A stretch of DNA of 64,000 bases, from the NCBI GenBank assembly GCA_963696675.1, contig CAVOLM010000069.1, positions 1 to 64,000 of the forward strand, written 5' to 3'. Made by a program: the position numbers and the translations under genes. Source of the stretch: DATBVX01 sp963696675 (GTDB taxonomy: Bacteria > Pseudomonadota > Gammaproteobacteria > Steroidobacterales > Steroidobacteraceae). Under the pieces are notes generated by a model, which saw nothing but the letters and a program-made list of their open reading frames with translations, searched no databases and was not told where the DNA came from. Positions 26,797-36,708 of this stretch are shown in pieces (within the stretch, counting starts at the first letter, position 1; every line of letters starts with the position of its first letter).

Positions 26797-28143
26797 TCAG
26801 GTTGCGAAGGCGAGACGTTTGCGGAATTCGCCGAGCAGCAGCCACAGGCTGATGACCGCCTGCAACGCAATCGTCGCCACCGACAGGTGCCAGAAGTGTT
26901 CGAGCTGCACCCACGGCTGCATTGACAACCACACCGCCGGGACGCAGAACGTCAGAATGCGCGCGGCACTGCTGAGTAGCGCCGGCCACGTGTTGCCGAT
27001 CGCCTGGAACAGGCCGGAGCAGGTGAAGATGATTCCGGTGCCGACAAAATTCCAGGAGATGATCCTCAGGTACTGCACGCGCCACCTGGATGACGTGTGG
27101 ATCGTTCGTGAAAGCTCCGACCAGAAGCGGGGCCTTCCACTGGCACAGCAATGTCATGACAGACATGATCCCGATGCCTGCGATCGTGGCGGTTCGAAAG
27201 GTCTCACGCACACGTTGCGCCTGGCGAGCACCGAAGTTCTGACCGGCGATCGGTGAAGCGGCGAACGCGACGGCCATCGCGGGCAGGAAGATCGACTGCA
27301 TCACGCGCGAGCCGATGCCGAATCCGGCCTGGGCCGCCGCACCGAAATCGCGGATGCACCAGTAGATGATGCCGACGACGAGAAACATCATCATGAACTC
27401 GCCGCCCGCAGGGAGTCCGAGATTGAACATGCGCTTCCAGGTAGCGAAGTTGGGTTTCCACAGGGCACGATCGACGTGTACGTACTTCTCGAGGCGCGCG
27501 AAGTAGATGAGCAGCAGGATCGCGCCGACGCTGATCGATATCGAGCTCGCGAGCGCCGCGCCCTTGACGCCGAGCGGATGACCGGTGCCCCAGCCGGCGA
27601 TGAGCACGGGTGCCAGGATCGTATTGAGAATGAGCGTCAGGGACTGCACGATCATCGTCGGCTTGACGATACCCGTGCCGCGCAACGCCGCGCCCATGCC
27701 GACGAGCGCAAACTGCAGCGCCAGGCCCGGCACGAACCAGAAGAGATAAGTCTGCCCCGCCTGCAGCGGCTCCCGCGTCCGCAGCGATTTCGCGCACGTA
27801 CGCCCCGGCGATGGTGTAGCCGGCGACGAGCATCAGCACGGAGCATATGAATGAAATCAGCAACGCCTGGTTGAAGACCAGGTTGGCATCGTTCCGGCTC
27901 CTTGCGACCGACCGCGTGCGAGATCAGCGTGACGGTCCCGACTGAGAGCACTTGCGTCAAGGCCAGAACGATGAACATCACATTTCCGGCAGCGCTCACG
28001 CCGGCGAGCGCCTGCTGCCCGAGACCTGCCACGAAGTACAGGTCGACGAGGTAGTACAGCGTCTGCACCAGCATGCCGACGCCGATGAAGGTCGACATCT
28101 GTACGAGGTGGCCGCCGATCGACCCTTGAGTCAAGTCCTTCAT
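26797..28143 (-). pseudogene. MATE-family efflux transporter, broken by three frameshifts
   Basis: The intended product is a MATE pump of about 448 residues exchanging Na+ or H+ for cationic drugs or metabolites. It begins MKDLTQGSIGGHLVQMSTF at 28143 with LVDLYFVAGLGQQALAGVS. A frame change near 27890 is followed by LISFICSVLMLVAGYTI, another near 27780 by LALQFALVGMGAALRGTGI, which runs to about 27090 (with AGQNFGARQAQRVRETF). A third near 27085 leads to VQYLRIISWNF-type sequence and FQAIGNTWPALLSSAARI, ending at 26797. All parts of two six-helix halves are present, which favours sequence error. Confidence 0.8.
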
Positions 28144-28265
28144 TGTGCTGCCTCAACGAGTCGCCGTCAGATCGTGGCGGCGCGCCAGTTTAACTTAGCG
28201 CTGCCCAGAAAACGCTTGCCGCGAAACGCGAGCGGGACGACGATGCTCGCGGAGGATAAGAATTC

Positions 28266-28736
28266 ATGAGCCGGGCTTTCGTTCGCGAGTCGGATCAGGA
28301 TGCGGCGGCAGAGACTCTGCCGGAGCGCATCGTCAGCCCGCACCCGAATTTCGTCACGCTGCAGGGACTGAAGCAGATCGACGAGCAGATCCGTAGCCTC
28401 GAAGCTGAGCGCCAGGCGGCGCGCTCCGATTCGGATACGTCGCGGCTCGCGCGAGTCGCGCGGGACCTGCGTTACTGGTCGCAGCGGCGCGCGACTGCTC
28501 GAGTGATCGAGCCTGCGGCTCAACCAGATACCGTTCGATTCGGCGTGGAAGTAAGGCTGCGTCTTCAGGATGGCAGCGAACGCACGTTCCGCCTCGTCGG
28601 CGAAGACGAAGCGGACCCGGCCCGCGGGCTCATAAGCTGGGTCTCACCCCTCGGAGCCACGCTTATGGGTCACGAGCCGGGCGATACGCTGAGAGTGCTC
28701 GACACGAATGCCGAGATCGTTGAGCTGAGATCCTGA
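28266..28736 (+). CDS. GreA/GreB-family transcription elongation factor
   Basis: A 156-residue protein related to GreB. The N-terminus, MSRAFVRESDQ and ERIVSPHPNFVTLQGLKQI, is typical of a short Gre-like group; a coiled-coil arm (EQIRSLEAERQAARSDS) and the FKBP-like C-terminal GreA/B domain (GVEVRLRLQDGSERTFRLVG, GLISWVSPLGATLMGHEPGD) follow. Gre factors insert their coiled coil in the RNA polymerase secondary channel and restart backtracked complexes. The acidic tip of the arm is shorter than in true GreB, so it may be a regulator such as Gfh/Rnk-like instead. It overlaps the amine oxidase tail by 67 bp. Confidence 0.88.
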   Translation: MSRAFVRESDQDAAAETLPERIVSPHPNFVTLQGLKQIDEQIRSLEAERQAARSDSDTSRLARVARDLRYWSQRRATARVIEPAAQPDTVRFGVEVRLRLQDGSERTFRLVGEDEADPARGLISWVSPLGATLMGHEPGDTLRVLDTNAEIVELRS

Positions 28737-29985
28737 AGATTCCCCACCGCTATCGCTCGCGCAACGCGCAAGGCGCGTGCGGCTGCGCGTACGCCACTTT
28801 CCCAAGCCCCGTGGATCGTACCGAAGTGGTCGACTGAACAGGCTTCGCCCGCGAAGAATAGCCGCTCGCCGACCGGTTGATTGAGAACCTCGCGCATGTT
28901 TGCCCGACCCGGCCGCGCGGCCGAATAGGATCCGCGTGACCAGGGATCCTCACTCCAACCAACGGTCAGGCTGGCCGTAATTCTGCGAACGAATTCGCCG
29001 CCGAAGATTCCGCCGAGCTCCTCGCGCGCGAATTCTTCTAGCTCACCGCGTCTCTCGAGATCCCGCGCGAAACGTCCGCCGAAGTACGCGAGCAGGACTT
29101 CCTGTCCCGCGGGACGCACCTGGTAGCTGCAGGTGTGCGAGTGCTGGTCGGTGCCGATGAAGTGCGTGGTGCCTTCGTACGGTAGGGCACCGGGCTGCAT
29201 CCTGAAGAACACCTTGTTGGCGATGCCAAGTGGCACGTCGTGCAAGGCCTGCTGAATGGTGGTTGGCAATGCAGGCTCGAACCGGATGCCGTCCTGTGCG
29301 AGGACCGAGGTCGGGGCGGTGACGATGACAGCGCGCGCGTCCGACCGATCCCGCTGCCGTCTGCAGAGAGACGCCCTGACCGCTGCCAGTCGATCGCTTG
29401 CACCGGCGTCGCGAGGCGCACTTCAAGGCCCTCCGCAGCGCGCGCCACGACGCTTCCGAGACCTTCGCGCACGGCCCAGTTGACTTCCGCGTCTTCAAAT
29501 CGTGCCACGTCCAGGCTCGATACCGAGTCGCTTTCGATGCCGATGTACCAGGTCATGATGGCGTCGAATTGAGCACGGACAGCGTTGTCGGGGATGAGCT
29601 CGCTCATCGGTATATCGCGACCTTCGGCAGCGGCCCGGCTTGCGAGCAGAGAAATTCTGTTTCGAGGTCGTGGCCGATTGCCGCCAGCTCTTCAGGACTG
29701 CGGAGCTTCGCGCCGACGCGCCGGCGCCAGTCGGGCGGCTGTTCGATGATGGAGAATCCTGACTCACGCGCTACGGCGGCCCACGGGTTTTCGGCGGCGC
29801 TGTGCAACCACGCACAGCCGCGATCCAGAGGCATGCCCAAGAAGGAGTTGTCGGTATGCGCACGTCCGCCGACGCGATCGCGCGCTTCGAGTAGCACGCG
29901 CATCCGAGCCGTTGGCTCGTAGCCAGCGTGCAGCGGCAATCCCCGCCGCACCGGCGCCGACAATCACGATGTCGATTGCGGACAT
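28670..29985 (-). pseudogene. Flavin-containing amine oxidase, broken by three frameshifts
   Basis: The intended product is an FAD amine oxidase/polyamine-oxidase-like protein of about 435 residues. It starts SAIDIVIVGAGAAGIAAARWLR (dinucleotide fold) at ATG 29985. After a shift near 29905 come VLLEARDRVGGRAHT, the classic second motif, and MPLDRGCAWLHS; after one near 29612 comes MSELIPDNAV; after one near 29335 the rest follows to LFFAGEACSVDHFGTIHGAWESG, the C-terminal FAD motif. The substrate is unknown. It is the third gene of an operon with the M14 peptidase and carotenoid oxygenase. The stop at 28670 overlaps the Gre gene, so the true end may be earlier. Confidence 0.8.
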
Positions 29986-30015
29986 GATGAGCGCGCGGAT
30001 ACGACGACGTCGAGG

Positions 30016-31789
30016 TCAGGGCCTCGCGTCCACCCGAAAGATCGGATACAGGCGGTAGCGATCGTCCCACGACGGATGATGGCGATAGAAGAATTCGAGT
30101 CGCGCCTCGGGGTCGGCGGCGAACTTCGGATCGTTGGCGAGACGGCGCTTGAACTCGGCGGCGAGCTGCGGATCCTTGGCCAGCATCTGCTCGGCCACCT
30201 GCTCGTTCACGTATGCCTCCATGTATTCGCGCACCTCGAACGCCACGTTGAAGAAGCCCCAGGCTGCAAAGGAGTCTGATGACTGGGGCTCGAGCAGTGC
30301 GAGGATGAGTCGTGAGCCAGGCTGAGCGATCGGAACATATAGCGAGCCCGCAGGCACATCGCGGTGCTCGCTGCCCCAGCTGCCATCGATCTCGACCGTG
30401 GTACGGCCCTCCGAAGGCGAGGGTGAAAACGTCGCCTTCGTGGCGCGGAATGTCTCGACATTTGCCTGTGCGTGAGGCGTCGCCAGCCGCTCGAACCGAA
30501 TGCCGTGCAAGCTCAGCCGTTCGGACAACCAGGCTGCTTCTGCAGCGGGCACGATGTATCCGCCACGGGGCGCCCGCGTGCTGCTCTTGACGACGACCTG
30601 GTCCTGCAACGGCACGTGCCAGATCTGCGGCTTGCGCGGGTCGTAGCGCGTCACCGTGCCGCCGGAGATCTCCGACGGCGAACGCGTGTATGCGTAGCCG
30701 CGAAAGTCGATCATGGTGGCGTGCGGCCCCACATCCCACTCCATCGTCACTTCTTGTCCACCGAGTGCCTGTGCGCGCTCATCTTCGGCACGAGCCTGTG
30801 CGATCCATGCTGCGCCCTCCCGTTGCGTCATCCCGGCGAGTATCACGAGGATGTTGCGCATGATGCGAACGCGCGTGGGGTAGTCCTTCCATGAGTGCGT
30901 CTCGACCAATAACGTAAAGCGATTACGCAACGGCCAGTAGCCGGTCGAGAAACGCGGCGGGTACGGACTGATCTTGAACCCGGAGGCGGGATTGTCTGCA
31001 TCGTTGAGCGCTGGGTAGAAATCGAGCGGCAGCGAACCCTGCTTCGCGAGGCTGTCGTTGAGCTCCTTGAGCATCTCACGCCCGGTTGGTTGCAGCTCCG
31101 GCGGGCCGATGTAGCGCGGCTGGATGTTGTTGGAGACATCGGGTTCGAACTGCGCGCCGTCGGTGGTGTGCAGGTCGACGTACAGGATTGGGTCCCAGGC
31201 ATCGAGAAGACGCAGTATCGCCCGTGTCTCCGGCGCGTCGAGCTTGGTGTAGTCGCGATTCAGGTTGAGGTTCTGCGCGGTGGTGCGCCAGCCCATCTCC
31301 TCCGGGCCGTTCTGGTTCGGGCGGTTCCAGCGTCCGAAGCGCTCATGTCCATCGACGTTCAGGACCGGCACGAATACCAGCACGAAAGACTTGAGCGTTC
31401 CGGGAGCAGCTTTCTCGTCGAGCAATTCCCGCAAGGCGAGAAATCCCGCGTCCTTGCCCTCGATCTCGCCGGCGTGAATTCCACCCTGTGCCAGCACCAC
31501 GGGAAGTCGGCGCTCGCGCGCGAGCTCCGGCGTCAGGGCGCCGCTGCGCGATGCGATCAGGGCGAGCATCGGCCTGCCTTCAGGCGTACGCCCGAATTCC
31601 TGGCAGCGCACAGCCTCGGGATAGGCCTTCGCGAAAGCTGCGCACAGTCTCTCGACTTCCTCGTAGCGACCCGTCTTCTGAAATCCGGACTGTTCGGAAA
31701 TTGTTTGCAGCATGTCTGGCTCTGCCGAGTGGGCGATCTGTGTAAGTGGCGAGGAGCGTGAGAACGCAGCCCACCCAGGGTCGAATCAT
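30016..31789 (-). CDS. M14 zinc carboxypeptidase family protein, secreted (one frameshift)
   Basis: The catalytic part is open from 31713 to 30016 (565 residues): zinc ligands GGIHAGEIEGKD (His80, Glu83, counted from 31713) and LHTTDG (His182), substrate-binding NLNRDYT (Arg153), and a catalytic Glu in LLVETHSW. A long C-terminal domain follows. I place the start at ATG 31789, which overlaps the stop of the upstream gene as ATGA and begins a signal peptide (MIRPWVGCVLTLLA). One extra base near 31750 separates it from the mature frame, which reads PLTQIAHSAEPDMLQT upstream of 31713. Second gene of a three-gene operon. Confidence 0.85.
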
Positions 31790-33247
31790 GTTGTTGCGTC
31801 CGGCACCCACAGGTGATGAATGCCCATGTTGAGGCGAAACGGCAGCCTCACCGTGGCGATGGGTCCCCCCTGCATGTCCTGGGTGTCGACGATGATGAAG
31901 TCGGTGCGGCCTTCGAGCACGCGATTGGTCGTGCCCATGAGATAGCCGTCGCCTTCGGCCGCGCCCTCACGGCGCGGGGCAAAACAGCATTCACCGAGGC
32001 CCGAATCGCTGCCGATGAAGAACGAGCTGGCTTCCTGTTTCAGGTGATCGAAGCGCGTGTAGCAATTGAGAGGTCGCATCGGGCTGGCCGCGAGACGCTC
32101 GTGCAGCGGGCGCTCGGGATCAAGCGTCGGCATGAACCCGAAGCGATATGGATGGGTGTGGTAGCGATCGTCCTGGCGCGGCAGGACCCCGACCTGCGGA
32201 AAGAGGACCTTCATGTCATAGAGCTTGGCGGGGCCTGAGACATCGACCGAGAGTCGCGTGAGCCGACCTTGCGCGCCGATCGGGTCGAAGGGCTCGCCGT
32301 GCAGATTCGGAAAGAATGGAAACTGGTTCTTGAGCGCCATGTCGACGTCGACGTGAATCGTGTTGCCGTCCGAAAAGGCGCCCATCACGTGCGTCGCGCA
32401 GCGCTCCGGCCCCTTGAACCAGCGCAGGTCCTTGCCGTCACCACCCCGGCGCATCACGCCGAACCAGCTCGGGAGCGATGAATCCCACGCGAAGTGCACC
32501 TTGCCCTTCTTCATTTCCTCGACGTTGGTCGCCATCGGGATCACGAGAAACGCGACGTGAGAATCGGTAACTGCGAAATCGTGCAGCATCCCGACGTACG
32601 GCACCTTGATCCAGGCGCTCCAGTTGAGCTTGCCGTGGCGGTCGATGGAAAAGACCGCCACATCGTCCGTTGCCTCACCCTTCGCCTCGTAGCCGAAGCC
32701 GATCATCTCGCCGCTGCTCGAATCGATCTTGGGATGCGCGGTGAAGGTGAGGCTTTCGAGCTTGCCACCAAAGGTGTAGTAGTCATCGAGCGTCTCGAGG
32801 GTGCGCGGATCCATCACGACTGGCGGGCTGTCTTCCTTGAGGGCGAGGAGCTTGCCGGCGTGGAAGATGATGTTGGTGTTCGCGGTTCCGCGGCTGACCT
32901 TCTTTACTCGTGGATCGTCCGTGTGCGGGTTGCGATAGGTGCCGAAGAGTGACTGGCGCGCCTCGCGTTGCGCTTTGAAACGCTGAGTGCGCACGTAGCG
33001 GCTGCGAAAATCGACGTGACCGTTCGAGATTCGGAACATCGCGACATGGCCTTCGCCATCGAACGGAATGTTCGGCACGCGAGGCGGATATTGAAAGTCG
33101 GGGCCCACGCGATAGAAGGCAGCCATTCAGATCGAGAGGAATCTCGCCCTCGACTTCGCAGTCCCGGATATCGCATTCGGTGCGAAACGGAGCGCCGAAG
33201 GGGTCAGGCGGGAATCTCACTGGTGCCGGCCTGGAATCTGAGGTCAT
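31786..33247 (-). CDS. Carotenoid oxygenase (RPE65/CCD) family protein (one frameshift)
   Basis: A non-haem iron dioxygenase family that cleaves carotenoids, apocarotenoids or stilbene/lignin dimers. ATG 33247 has GGGGAG 9 nt upstream and encodes TSDSRPAPVRFPPDPFGAPF. One extra base near 33120 interrupts the conserved LNGAFYRVGPDFQYPP start of the propeller. From there the frame is open to 31786. The four iron-ligand histidines lie in TAHPK, MLHDFAVT, CATHVMGAF and MGIHHLW. It is the first gene of an operon with the M14 peptidase (ATGA overlap) and the amine oxidase. Product chemistry is unclear. Confidence 0.88.
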
Positions 33248-33449
33248 CCACGAACTCCCCGTAGCTTCGGGCCGAGCCCGCGTGTCGCGGGATTAGCCAG
33301 AGTCGATTGGGCAGGCCGTGCAGCCTAACGTTCCGCGGCGCACGAGGGGTAGGTGGCCGGACATTCCCTTCGCAGCACGTGGTCGAGAAGGGTGATGCTC
33401 TGGTACTGTCAGCGAACGGATTCGGTCCTGGCGTATGGAGAAACAAGAA

Positions 33450-34001
33450 ATGAACCCCGTTCTTCTCCTGCAGCGGCGCGAATTTCTGAAGGCCTCGACC
33501 GGCGTGCTGACCGGTATCGTGGCCGCGGGGAGCCCGCTGGCGCTGATCGCACCGAGTCGTTCCTGGGCCGTGGACCTCAAGACGCTCACCAGCGCTGAAG
33601 GCGCCACGCTGATGGCCATGGCGCGAACCATCGCGCCTCACGACAAGCTCGAGGACGCTGCCTATGCGCTCGTGATCCAGGGCGTCGACGGCGAGGCAGC
33701 CAAGGATCCTGGCCTGGCCAAGCTCCTGAAGGAAGGAGTGCAAGGCCTCGGGCCTGAGTTCGCGCGTGCCTCCGAAGAAGCGCGCGTCGCCGCCCTGAAG
33801 AAGGTTGAATCCTCCGGGTTCTTCCAGACGATGAGGGTCAAGACGCTGCAGATTCTCTATGCCTCGCCGCTCGCCTATGCCTGCTTCGGTTACGAGGGCG
33901 AGGCGTTTTCGAAGGGCGGCTATCTCTACCGCGGCTTCAACGATCTGCGCTGGCTGCCGGACGTTCCGGAAGCGGACGCCGGGCCGGCGCCGGTGGCCTG
34001 A
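33450..34001 (+). CDS. Gluconate 2-dehydrogenase subunit 3-like, Tat-exported
   Basis: A 183-residue small subunit of a membrane-associated GMC dehydrogenase. The N-terminus is a Tat signal (LLLQRREFLKASTGVLTG, cut near RSWA). The domain of Gluconate_2-dh3 (PF13618) follows (LTSAEGATLMAMARTIAPHD). The end has the typical YEGEAFSKGGYLYRGFND. I choose ATG 33450, 9 nt after GGAG, over the ATG at 33435. It is 9 bp upstream of the GMC gene and must act with it: the Tat signal on the small subunit carries the flavoprotein across. Confidence 0.9.
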   Translation: MNPVLLLQRREFLKASTGVLTGIVAAGSPLALIAPSRSWAVDLKTLTSAEGATLMAMARTIAPHDKLEDAAYALVIQGVDGEAAKDPGLAKLLKEGVQGLGPEFARASEEARVAALKKVESSGFFQTMRVKTLQILYASPLAYACFGYEGEAFSKGGYLYRGFNDLRWLPDVPEADAGPAPVA

Positions 34002-34010
34002 GGTACGCGC

Positions 34011-35579
34011 ATGGCAACCTTCGAACATGGCGATGACGGTGTAGTCGTCATCATCGGCTCCGGCGCCGGCGGCGGTACGCTCGCGCATGAGCTCACGCGC
34101 AACGGCATCAAGGTCGTGCTGCTCGAAGCCGGCAAGCGCGAGTCCATCGCAACTTTTTCTCAGGACCCGGGCGTGGCTTTCGGTCAGCTCACGTGGCTCG
34201 ATCCGCGCACGCAGTCCGGCAGCTGGACCGTGCCGCGCGACTTCCCGACGCTGCCGGCGTGGATCGCGAAGACCGTCGGTGGCACGACGGTGCACTGGAC
34301 GGGTGCGACGCCGCGCAATCGCGAGTGGGAGGTCGCCACGCGCACGACCTACGGCGATATTGCCGGCACCTCGCTCATCGACTGGCCGATCAAGTACGAC
34401 GAGCTCAAGAACTACTACCAGCTGGCCGAGCGACGCCTGGGCGTCACGCGGCGTAATGGCGTTCCCGGGCTGCCGGCCTCGAACAACTTCAAGGTGCTCT
34501 ACGCCGGCGCCAAGAAGCTTGGCTACCAGCGCGTGCATACCGGCTATATGGCAATCAATCCGCGTGCCTGGGATGGCCGCGCGTTCTGCATCCAGCAGGG
34601 CTTTTGCGCGCAAGGCTGCAAGACCGGCGCGAAGTGGAGCACGCTTTACACCGAAATTCCGCGCGCTGAAGCAACCGGAAACCTGGACCTGCGCATCCAG
34701 TGCATGGCGACCCGCATCGAGCACGGCGCCGACGGCCGGGTGACAGGGGTCGTTTACAAGGACTCCCAAGGGCAGGAACAGCGACAGAAAGCGCGCATCG
34801 TGTGTGTCGCGGGCAATGCCCTGGAAACGCCGCGCCTGCTGCTGCTTTCCGAGTCCGCGAAGTACCCGCACGGTCTCGCGAATTCATCCGACCAGGTGGG
34901 GCGCAACTACACCCATCACGTCATCAATTTCGTGTGGGGGGTGTTCGACAAGCCGGTGCGTGCATGGCGCGGAACGACGCTCGCGGGCCTCATCGAGGAT
35001 CCCACCATCAACGATCCGAAACGCGGTTTCGTCGGTGGCTATCACTTCGAGCTCTGTTCACTCGATCTGCCCACATTCCCGCTCGTCGGCATACCTTACG
35101 GCTGGGGGCGCGACTTCGCGTCGGTGATCGACAACTTCGCCAATATCGCCGGCCTCCTGGTGAACGGCGAAGACATGCCGCGCGCCGACAATCGCATCAC
35201 GCTCGATCCAAAGCTCAAGGACGCCCATGGCCTTCCAGTGGCACATGTTCACGTCGATGAGCATCCCAACGACATCGCGCTGCGCGCCCACGCAACGGAG
35301 CAGGGCGCGAAGCTCTACGAAGCGATTGGGGCCAGGCGCACCATCAAGGGCAACCATCCGCCCGCGACTCACAACATGGGAACGGCGCGCATGAGTGCAA
35401 AACCGGGCGACGGCGTGACCAACGCGTGGGGTCAGACGCACGACATCAAGAACCTGTTCGTGTCCGACGGGAGCCTGCTCAGCACGCCGGGGTCAGCGAA
35501 TCCGACGCTGACGATCGTCGCGCTCGTCCTGCGTCAGTCCGAGTACATCCGCCGCGAAATGAGCGCGCGCAACATCTGA
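34011..35579 (+). CDS. GMC-family FAD dehydrogenase, catalytic subunit
   Basis: A 522-residue GMC oxidoreductase. The FAD fold is VVVIIGSGAGGGTLAHEL at residues 9-26 with LLEAGKRE. GGTTVHWTGATPR and QQGFCAQGCKTGAKWS are typical of bacterial membrane-bound alcohol/sugar dehydrogenases. The active-site histidine lies in THNMGTARM and the C-terminal FAD block in SANPTLTIVAL. The enzyme oxidises a sugar, polyol or alcohol in the periplasm; electrons usually pass to a cytochrome c subunit, which is not encoded next to it. It lacks its own signal and likely travels with the Tat subunit at 33450. Confidence 0.92.
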   Translation: MATFEHGDDGVVVIIGSGAGGGTLAHELTRNGIKVVLLEAGKRESIATFSQDPGVAFGQLTWLDPRTQSGSWTVPRDFPTLPAWIAKTVGGTTVHWTGATPRNREWEVATRTTYGDIAGTSLIDWPIKYDELKNYYQLAERRLGVTRRNGVPGLPASNNFKVLYAGAKKLGYQRVHTGYMAINPRAWDGRAFCIQQGFCAQGCKTGAKWSTLYTEIPRAEATGNLDLRIQCMATRIEHGADGRVTGVVYKDSQGQEQRQKARIVCVAGNALETPRLLLLSESAKYPHGLANSSDQVGRNYTHHVINFVWGVFDKPVRAWRGTTLAGLIEDPTINDPKRGFVGGYHFELCSLDLPTFPLVGIPYGWGRDFASVIDNFANIAGLLVNGEDMPRADNRITLDPKLKDAHGLPVAHVHVDEHPNDIALRAHATEQGAKLYEAIGARRTIKGNHPPATHNMGTARMSAKPGDGVTNAWGQTHDIKNLFVSDGSLLSTPGSANPTLTIVALVLRQSEYIRREMSARNI

Positions 35580-36170
35580 TCATTTCTTTGGTGCGCTGTC
35601 CTTGCTGGTGGTCAACCCGCGCCGCAGAACGATTGAGAGCACGAGCGCTGCCAGCGCCCAGGCGATCACCTGATTGAATCCTTCGGCCAGGATGAAGGGC
35701 GACGGAAACTGGTACCAGTTCCAATACGCGACGCTGATTGCGAGCCAGCCCATGAGGCCGACGGCGGCGCCAAAAGCCACCCGGCCCCATAAGCTCAAGC
35801 TGGTGTACCCCAGCAGTATTCCGAGCAGCAGTGCAGCCAGGAAGTCGTTGATCAGCTCCGTCAGGAGCTGTCGCATCGATAAGGGCTCATGCCCCGCCGG
35901 ATCGAACAGCAGCAGACCGTTGGGGCCGGCCTTCATTTTGTCGACCCAAGCCCGCTGCTGGTCCTCCGTCAGGTTGCCAAGGTCCGCAACACCCGGAAAA
36001 AAATACAAACCCTTGTCCGGAATCGTGGCGCGCATCGCGTCGAGGAGTCGGGATTCATCCGGCAGGGAACGCAATCCCGCCTCGCCAAGCGGCGAGACCG
36101 CATGCGAGATGAAACCCCACAGAAACACTGCAATGCCGGCGAGCACGCTGGCGACGATCAGGCGACTCAT
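35580..36170 (-). CDS. Hypothetical multi-span membrane protein
   Basis: A 196-residue protein: one N-terminal membrane helix (VASVLAGIAVFLWGFISHA), a periplasmic loop of about 80 residues (KGLYFFPGV, EPLSMRQLL), then three helices. The pattern resembles a conserved proteobacterial hypothetical family in which FxWGxxxHxxxPLGE near the N-terminus is characteristic. Function unknown. ATG 36170 starts 7 bp after the VOC stop, so the two form an operon. Its own stop abuts, tail to tail, the GMC stop. Confidence 0.75.
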   Translation of the reverse strand: MSRLIVASVLAGIAVFLWGFISHAVSPLGEAGLRSLPDESRLLDAMRATIPDKGLYFFPGVADLGNLTEDQQRAWVDKMKAGPNGLLLFDPAGHEPLSMRQLLTELINDFLAALLLGILLGYTSLSLWGRVAFGAAVGLMGWLAISVAYWNWYQFPSPFILAEGFNQVIAWALAALVLSIVLRRGLTTSKDSAPKK

Positions 36171-36177
36171 GGGTTCT

Positions 36178-36609
36178 TCACCGGTTGGGTTGAGTGGCCG
36201 ACGGCTTCGAAGCAACGTTGATTTCGATTTTGACCCCGTTCGGGTCCAGAAGGAATAACTGCCTCAGAGCACCGCCGGGAACGTGATTGATATGCGCGCT
36301 GACCCCGTGTTGTTTGAGCCGCGCGAGGATTGCGTCGAAATCCTCGCCGTTGAACGCGATGTGATCGACCGGGCCTGTGCCCGGGGCCGGCGTGGTGACG
36401 GGTATGCCCTGCGACCTCGAATGCTCGGTGTACGTTTTCCACTCACCGATATGAATGCACGGCGTATCGCCGACGTACAGCCAGTAGCCGAGAAATGCCA
36501 GGGGTGGGCGAGGGCCGACTCTCATGCCCAGCGCGTTACAGTAGAAATCGCGCGTGGCGTCGACGTCCTCGGTGAGCACCAGGTAGTGCTCCATCTTCGT
36601 CAGGGGCAT
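36178..36609 (-). CDS. VOC (glyoxalase/bleomycin-resistance) family protein
   Basis: A 143-residue vicinal-oxygen-chelate protein with two beta-alpha-beta-beta-beta modules: MEHYLVLTEDVDATRDFYCNALGMRVG and VDHIAFNGEDFDAILARLKQHG. The metal-ligand positions are visible as His8 (EHYLVL), His in GDTPCIHIGE, His in PVDHIAF, and Glu in NGVKIEINV. It could be a dioxygenase, isomerase or resistance protein; no substrate can be assigned. Co-transcribed with the membrane protein gene downstream. Confidence 0.88.
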   Translation of the reverse strand: MPLTKMEHYLVLTEDVDATRDFYCNALGMRVGPRPPLAFLGYWLYVGDTPCIHIGEWKTYTEHSRSQGIPVTTPAPGTGPVDHIAFNGEDFDAILARLKQHGVSAHINHVPGGALRQLFLLDPNGVKIEINVASKPSATQPNR

Positions 36610-36708
36610 GAGTTACTCCGAATCATTGGGCCGGCCGAGGCCTCCCGATGACCCGGGGTCGAAGCGCGTGATGCTAAGCGAATCGCGTTCCGCGCACTAC
36701 AATGAGCC

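Noticed and set aside
33204..34871. 555-codon minus-strand frame opposite the GMC/gluconate dehydrogenase pair
   Set aside because: It is antisense to two genes with Tat signal and GMC motifs, so it is a GC-skew artefact.
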